Source: Calendula officinalis
Taxonomy: Eukaryota; Streptophyta; Magnoliopsida; Asterales; Asteraceae
Reading direction: 5' to 3'
Assembly (NCBI GenBank): GCA_963853835.1
Contig: OY970833.1
Span: forward strand, 19,252,974-19,316,973
DNA: 64,000 nt
The stretch's first letter is position 1. Each line of letters begins with the position of its first letter. Below, piece after piece: positions 57,601 through 64,000 of the stretch. The notes below the pieces were generated by a model that saw nothing but the letters and a program-made list of their open reading frames with translations, was not told the DNA's origin and did no database searches. Both the position numbers and the translations under genes were made by a program.

Positions 57601-58260
57601 GAATTAAATTATACTTAATCATTCTTACTTAATTATTATCTTAGCTTTTTGACCAATTAATATTACTCAATTTAACAATGTATCATTAGTGATTCTCACT
57701 CAGTTTGGTTTAATAACTTTCATTTGATTGGTTTGGATAACTCCTTATTCAGCTTAAATCAATAAATGATCTCTTATTTATTATTTTCCCATAAATCTCG
57801 ATTTAGTGAATATTTGAACTTAACATTTTCCTTATTTTCTCGTTTATTTTGCTTTAACGATTGCTCAATTGTTCTCGAGGTATTAATAACTTAGTTAATC
57901 ATTTTACGAATTCAACTCAATTTGATTTATTGTCTCTCTCTTGACATGTTTTGATAACTCTTTATCAATTCGTGTTTGACGATTCTCTTATTCAATTGGT
58001 TGCATTGTTTTCTCATAAATCTCTTTTACGAATTTTATTATCGACTTATATATAATAATTGAGGGTTTTCATTATACTTAGATGTTTGGCCAATGGTCTC
58101 CTTGAATCCTTTCCGAAACATAGGCATAAGGTCATCGTGATGCGCTGTTTCTCGATTTGGATTTGGACACATTTTAAAAACACTTTTGAAAAACTCATTT
58201 TAAAAACTCGTGCTTCGACTTGAGTTTGGAATCCACCCCTTATGAACCCAATTCTCTCAA
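54614..58260. other. E4 internal region, non-coding
   Basis: 3.6 kb without a believable ORF. 55450-58050 is very poor in G on the plus strand and rich in a CTCA/TTCTC rhythm in an A/T background. Three copies of CAACTCCACTT(G/A) appear, two of them with CGTCCCCGA after them, at 54617, 55017 and 56664. The first is the polypurine tract next to the LTR. Confidence 0.75.
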
Positions 58261-58278
58261 GCCAGAGCTCTGATACCA
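58261..58278 (-). promoter_or_regulatory. E4 primer-binding site (tRNA-iMet)
   Basis: The minus strand reads TGGTATCAGAGCTCTGGC, three bases inside the right LTR. Confidence 0.85.
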
Positions 58279-58281
58279 ACT

Positions 58282-61242
58282 TGTAACAACCCAAAAATCA
58301 GGGGAAATTTTAAAAAAATAATAATAAAATAAAATAATTTCCCCCAATAGTACAAGTAACTCAAAGGTTCCAACTCATGAGTAAAAATATAAAACCGTCT
58401 CGTGGTTTAAATGCGGAATAATTGAAGGTTTTAAAACAAAACATGGTTGACTCGAAATAAATGTTTTAATCCAAATCCATGAATATAAAAATAGAAACGC
58501 AGCTCATCAACCATTGACCTTCTCCATGCCCTTGCTAGTACCTGAAAAATGGGGGAAGTGATTGGGGTCAGCCACCGCTGAGTGAATAATATCAAAATAA
58601 ACAAGTAAATACAAACAACTCAAGCCACATAAATGATCCCTAGAGACTCTACTCAATTCTCAATTACTCAAGTTTATTTTCTCAGATTTTAAATTTATAT
58701 AGTGCGCTTGTGTGACTTGGGACGAGAGATCAACCTCGACCCGCCTCACACAACTCAAGGCTCAACACCTGTACTCTTCGGTGTTGAGTCAAAACGTCTG
58801 GCACCAGTACTCTTCGGTGCCAAGACAACTCAAGTATATTATGTTTAATGTTTTAACTCAAGAACTCAAAACACAGATAACTCAGGCTCCAGATAACTCA
58901 AATCACAGATAACTCAAATAAATCACCCAATCAATACTCAAGCTCAATCAACAAAACAATTCACAACACATAGCACAAAATCATGAATCGAAAGTAAGTA
59001 CAAGTTTATAGTGAGATTACCCACCTCGAATGAACGTAAGCTCCTGGAAGTATCCTCGTCACGTACAAGTTACAACTCAGTTCCTAGAAGATCCTACATC
59101 ACATAATAGGGCTAGGATTAAAACTTGGCTCAAAACTCAACTCATATTAATCTGCCAGAACCCGACACCCCCGCGGGAACTGCTATAACTCTCAAACCGC
59201 TCACTAGATTTTATTCAAATTTTTACAGTAGTTAAATGACTCAGAGGAATACAATTTTACTGAGGACTTCGGAAACTGAAACCAAACAGAAAAAGTTCAA
59301 ATAAGGCTTACAAGACAGAATAGCTGAACCGAAAACTATTCTGTGATGGCTTACTAAAACGGCGATAACTTCGAAACGAAAAATCAGACTAACGAGCCGT
59401 CAGCGGCATTGGAAAGAGGACTCAGAAAACTAGAGACCAACACGGGCCAAAAATCCAAAAACGTATTTTAAATATGTTAAAAACAGATTCAAAGATGGAG
59501 AACAGATTCTGTCCGAATTCAGCTTGTCAATTAAAAGCCCGTTTTGGAATCCCGACATCAACCCGTTAATTCCCGAGGCACCCAACAGCCCCGAAACTCG
59601 TTTTATTTCAGAAACTATAGTTTTAAAGTAATCCAGCTTGTTTGCTTTGAAATCCTTCTCGGTTTAGGAAACCAAATCCTTAAGGTTCGGTTTCCGGTTT
59701 TTCGGTTATTAAAAACGTTTAGCCAATTAATAATGGTTTTTCACCCAACCCGTGAACCCGACACCAAACTCATCAGCCTAAATCAACAACGACTTGAGAT
59801 AGGGTTGAAACAAATGGTTTGACAACGATGATAAAAAAACAAAACTCGAGATAAATAGCAACATCATCCAACAAGAATATCCCGAACCCTCAATGGTTCG
59901 GTTGAAACCCGACATCAACAAGAATAAAAATAAGCTCAAGAATCAGAATGCTCATATACTACAAGGAATTAAACTCGATAAAATGGTTATACCCAACAGA
60001 AACGAATGAAAACAAAAATCACAATAACGGGATAGTAGATTACTACCGAAACAAAGTCTCCCGATTTGGCCCACCACCTGAACTCTTGACTCGATCCTTC
60101 ACACCTCTGGGCTCGGTGGTATCTGCTCCTGATTAAAATCCCTAACCGATACACATGCTAGATTAGAATTCAACAGGGAATTGCGAAAGAGGGAATAAAG
60201 GTACATGAAAATTACCGAACTTAAAACCCCACTCAATCCCATGCTCGATTACTAAAGGGAAAAGAACCAGCACACCCGCTACATGCTCACCAAAATCAAG
60301 AAATACACTTGCCGACTTTAATAAAACCATGCCCCGATTCTGATTGGCTACTCCAATTAAATCCCCTTACTTGCTTTGGTCCTCACGTCACCACCATATT
60401 CAATCATTGGCTCCACCGTGTACATTCAATCTTACTATATTAATTCCTCCATGTTGCCGTAATAGTTGACTACCCAATCACCGTCTTCAACACTTCTAGA
60501 TCATCTCCATTTAATTAATCCACCGAATAAGGAATTCAAGGCAATTCGTCCGCCATGAGAATCACGGAAGTCGGCAGCCCCAAAAACGTTCATCACTGGA
60601 AAGGAAAATAACAGGAGGTTGGGGATGCTCTCGCCAGTATGATGGAAAGAAAAACGAATAGAGGATATGCTCAAAAACGGCTGGAATTAGGGGTTAGGAG
60701 GAAAGCTTAATACGCAGTACTTGATTGAGGCTTGGACGAACATGGGCCCTTCCCTACAACATGATTTGGGCTAGAGATAAATTACGGGCTTGTTTCTTTT
60801 CTCTTGAGCCGCACATCAATCAAATTTTATAAGGGCTTCGGCCCCTTTTTGGCTACTCTAGCCTGCCATAGATTAACCAAAACAAAAAAAAAAAACGAAC
60901 TCTCAAAACCGACCAAGGGAAAACGACTATCTTTATCAATGGCTCGGTGGCCCTCAGCCCCATCTCGGCATTCTCATTTAGATAAAACTCGGGATCGGTA
61001 AACGTCTAAGTTATTTTTAATTATTCCACGCAATTAATTAATCTCGGGATAAATAACACTCTAGTTATTTACACGAAACGTCACCAATAAGTAATACTCT
61101 TATTTATATATATCTCGACCAACACTCATTTATTTGATCACAGTAAATGCACATAACATATAAATCTCAATTAAATAAATAACACGTGATTATTTTAGCA
61201 AAAAGGCAATTAATTCAATTACATAAAATTTAAGGCGTTACA
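58282..61242 (-). repeat. E4 5' LTR
   Basis: 2961 bp, uninterrupted. It shows the pre-insertion state of the E5 site (TTTAATTAATCCACCG at about 60510-60525) and so proves the boundaries of E5. Confidence 0.95.
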
Positions 61243-61650
61243 TTCCCTGTATCCTTTTTAGCCTTAAACAGGTCAACAAAAGTGCGACCTCCACTCGATG
61301 TATGAGGTTGCCGCATTTCCGACTCCTTCCTAAAAGGCTCATGTCGCACGTCCACTTTTGGTTTGCGATCAAAACGAGACCTAGATGCATACAGATGGCG
61401 TACCATGCAGCATTCGTACGTGCAATCATTGTATCCACATTATCAACCCTAATAAATCGAACAAATGCAAATCTACGTCCAATTTTTGATAACTTACGCG
61501 GGATGAATGCATCAACGACTGTACCGAAAACCATCATAGCCTTCCACAAATCACCCTCCTCCCAGGAATTTGGAAAATTGGTGACGTAGAAGGATTTTGC
61601 AATATTCTTCAAATCTAATTCTTGTCGCCGAAGTATCGTGCTCTGTTTCC
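61243..61650 (-). pseudogene. LINE copy B ORF1, N-terminal part with the RRM
   Basis: Minus-strand RRM with SFYVTNFPNSWEEGDLWKAM and GRRFAFVRFIRVDN, almost the same as in copy A. One base shift after NAAWY changes the frame. After the shift the frame reads SRSRFDRKPKV and FVDLFKAKK, as in copy A, up to the E4 junction. The start codon is lost; the N-terminus joins TA-rich sequence at about 61650. Confidence 0.85.
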
Positions 61651-61654
61651 CAGC

Positions 61655-62103
<449 letters not shown>

Positions 62104-62170
<67 letters not shown>
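62104..62170. repeat. (TA)n array
   Basis: About 33 TA units after the foldback copy 2. A second TA array lies at 62222-62264 inside the E6 LTR. Confidence 0.95.
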
Positions 62171-62175
<5 letters not shown>

Positions 62176-62193
62176 TATTGTTTATGGATTTAT

Positions 62194-62217
62194 TGTAACA
62201 CCACAATCTTTGAGCCA

Positions 62218-62267
<50 letters not shown>

Positions 62268-64000
62268 TACGGAAGCGATTTAATAAATACCATAACTCCT
62301 AATTATTACACATCATAAAAACCATTTACATATTAATCAAATATATAAAACATTTAAGGTGTTACTGAAAACGGGCTCGACTTGGTTTACAAAATCAGAG
62401 TAATGCCAGACTTCCAAAACCCGACTCTAGTCAAGCTAAATCCACAACCTGAAAAGAGTCAACAAATGAGGGATTAGCACAAAGCTAAGTGAATAGAAAT
62501 AACTATCAATTTGCATAACCACAACAAATTAGAAACAAGAGAAATCAATCTGGAAACCCGTCCAAACTTTCACAAGCAATTGGACGTTATGAGAGTATCG
62601 GCGGACTTGCGCAGAACCTACAACTGTTGTTGGCCGAACAACAGTTTACCGATGGCTACGTTACTATTGGCACGGTAGTCCCCCCTGACGGAACACATCC
62701 GTAGGAGACCGAGCACCACATCCAATAGTAACGAAGCCTAGCCAAAATCCACTCATAGCTAACCTCTAGAAAACATGTGCACATACTACCATTAACAATC
62801 CCACAATTAATTGTACCACTGGAAATTAAGAAAAACCAAGAAAAATGAATTTTCCCACAAATCAGCCAAGATAGCGCCGCTATCCGGGATAGCGTCGCTA
62901 TCTTTCAAGGAGATAGCGCCGCTATCCGCCAAAAGATAGCATCCGCTATCTCAATACCAAACGCTATTTCGGGTCGCTGTTCAATTTTCCAAATACGAAG
63001 CAGAGATAGCGCCGCTATCTCCCCAGACCAGCCAAAATGCTGCATTTTTCTCCTACAATTCTACCATACCAAAACCTTTGTACATCACACAAGAAGAAGT
63101 TTAAATCCACTCACCTTAGCTTCCTTTTAGTACCGAGCTCAGTAATCTTATACCACTGAGGCTCCTTCCCTTTTCCTGTACAAAACGAATACCAAGTTAG
63201 TCATCCGAAATCACTAATTTTTTGCAACAAGTAGATAGTTCAAGACCACATCTTTATGTAACACTTATAACTAAATATTAGCATTCCCACATGTAGCAAT
63301 TACCAAGTCTAGAATTTCATTAAGTCAACCCATCATGCCATTTTAACCAAGTTGCACATATTAGGCCCAAACGGATCAAAAACAAGAATCATGAATCGAA
63401 AATTTACACAATACCTTCTAATGAGTTAGACTACTTGATCAACATCAAAATTACATATCTAACAAGTTACTTGCATCCAATTGCAAGTTTCATCAACTTT
63501 GACCTAATTTAGGTCAAATTGCCAAACAAACGGGTCAAGGCCCTAAACCAACATAATTATACTTTCCAATTATACAACTAGTACATAAATGACATGAAAT
63601 TGATAATTAAAGTTTGCAAGTCATACAAGACTAAAGTCAACTCCCAGGTTTTCCAATTATGCATCAATTTCAGATTTCAAACAAGATTCGACAAAAACTT
63701 CATAAAACCCAACTAACACATGAACCCTAGTTCATCCAAGCTCAAGACATGAAACCCTAGCTTAAGAAGGAAGAAGACTTACTTAGATTTGCTTATAAAT
63801 CTGAAAATCACACAAGAAAGGTAAGATCTTCAAGCAATTATCATCAATTTGGAAGAAAACTCAAGAAAGTGTATGTGTGTGTGTGTGTCGCGTCTGGCAA
63901 AGAAGAGAGGAGGAAAAACAATTTGACACATGCCCAACTACAAACCCACGTACCCTCTCCCTTTTTCAGTCCAATTCATTAAACAAAGTACAAGATATTA
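62194..64000. mobile_element. E6: start of another long-LTR element, runs off the window
   Basis: It begins TGTAACACCACAATC and follows the E4 LTR plan: after about 280 bp a CCTGAAAA block and the stem-loop TTAGC-ACAAA-GCTAA followed by GTGAATA, then strong hairpins about 430 bp in (62622-62646, and 62655-62737 with a 12-bp stem). Next comes a cluster of GATAGCGCCGCTATC palindromes (62870-63019). The remainder is AT-rich and without ORFs; a (GT)n tract lies at about 63868-63887. Neither the second LTR nor an internal region can be seen. Confidence 0.55.
62870..63019. repeat. Cluster of five GATAGC(N)GCTATC palindromes
   Basis: GATAGCGCCGCTATC at 62870-62884, 62912-62926 and 63005-63019; GATAGCGTCGCTATC at 62888-62902; GATAGCATCCGCTATC at 62935-62950. 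Each is a near-perfect palindrome with CpG sites in an AT-rich setting. Confidence 0.95.

Larger units (their letters stand above)
46648..61242 (-). mobile_element. E4: long-LTR element without any ORF (LARD type), with E5 nested in it
   Basis: LTRs start TGTAACAACCCAAAAATCAGGGG and end AAGG(T/C)GTTACA. The left LTR spans 46648-54613 including E5; the right is 58282-61242. The primer site next to the right LTR (TGGTATCAGAGCTCTGGC on the minus strand) sets the orientation. The internal region (54614-58281) has no credible ORF on either strand. Large retrotransposon derivatives with this plan are known in plants and depend fully on other elements. The two LTRs differ by few bases, so it is fairly young. 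Confidence 0.9.
45207..61650 (-). mobile_element. Second LINE copy (copy B), internally deleted and split by E4
   Basis: It reads on the minus strand. The N-terminal part of ORF1 is at 61243-61650, the rest at 45515-46642, and the first part of ORF2 at about 45350-45518. That is fused directly to a piece of the RT C-terminal region (near 45262-45340) and then to the family 3' end at 45207-45260 (TCTTAGCTAG hairpin, tail). More than 2 kb of ORF2 is missing. E4 with its TTCCC duplication splits ORF1. The 5' end joins the foldback-type AT sequence near 61650. Confidence 0.85.

Overview
This is a plant nuclear window, AT-rich, without an intact cellular gene, and built almost entirely of nested transposable elements. 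The families present (plant L1 LINEs, Copia and Ty3 LTR elements with tRNA-iMet primer sites, an ORF-less long-LTR family, MITEs, Helitron remnants, an S1-type self-incompatibility-like gene and a Ulp1-type transposon-associated gene) indicate a eudicot. The flavour is that of Asteraceae, which is an inference rather than a measurement.

Layout. (1) 1-17502, minus strand: a broken multi-exon gene of the plant Ulp1-protease-associated type. It is split by element E1 (2239-10516), a Copia LTR element carrying only gag (5-bp TSD TAAAA), and by a full-length L1 LINE (11391-16856, 15-bp TSD) that sits inside an exon. (2) 18760-27247, plus strand: an S1/SPH-family gene cut in two by E2 (18949-26995, TSD TAAAC). 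E2 is an LTR element that encodes only a coiled-coil Gag-like protein and has a 3.2-kb 3' region full of repeated hairpins and polypurine tracts. (3) 27.4-35.3 kb: Helitron helicase remnant, a Mutator-like MITE, a Stowaway MITE, Harbinger-type MITEs, a 490-bp foldback element, a Helitron-like region with an 832-bp tandem duplication, and a compact hairpin. (4) 35510-41703: E3, a very young Ty3-type gag-only element (TSD CCCAA, two 1482-bp LTRs with no difference seen by eye). (5) 41.7-45.2 kb: decayed LTR and Helitron-like pieces. (6) 45207-61650: a second, internally deleted minus-strand LINE. Its ORF1 is split by E4 (46648-61242, TSD TTCCC), a non-autonomous element with LTRs of about 2.96 kb and no ORF. 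E4's left LTR holds E5 (48891-53777), a Ty3 chromovirus with Gag-PR-RT-RNaseH-IN-chromodomain, a stop, a frameshift and a nearly lost 5' LTR. (7) 61.65-64.0 kb: a second foldback copy, TA arrays, and the start of a further long-LTR element (E6) with strong palindromes.

Main theme. All five delimited LTR elements point to the minus strand, and four of the five carry no reverse transcriptase. These four show unusual non-coding architecture: reiterated polypurine tracts (E2, E3, E4), six dispersed hairpin modules (E2), LTR stem-loops whose stems differ while base pairing is kept (E4, E6 and a relic), and GC-rich leader modules (E1). If something undescribed is here, it is most likely this set of cis-acting RNA/DNA signals used by retroelements that depend on other elements for enzymes. 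Other notable points are a mosaic LTR pair in E2, a 113-bp host-flank duplication around E5, a conserved ATGA ORF1/ORF2 overlap in both LINE copies, and an in-frame UAG inside the young E3 gag.
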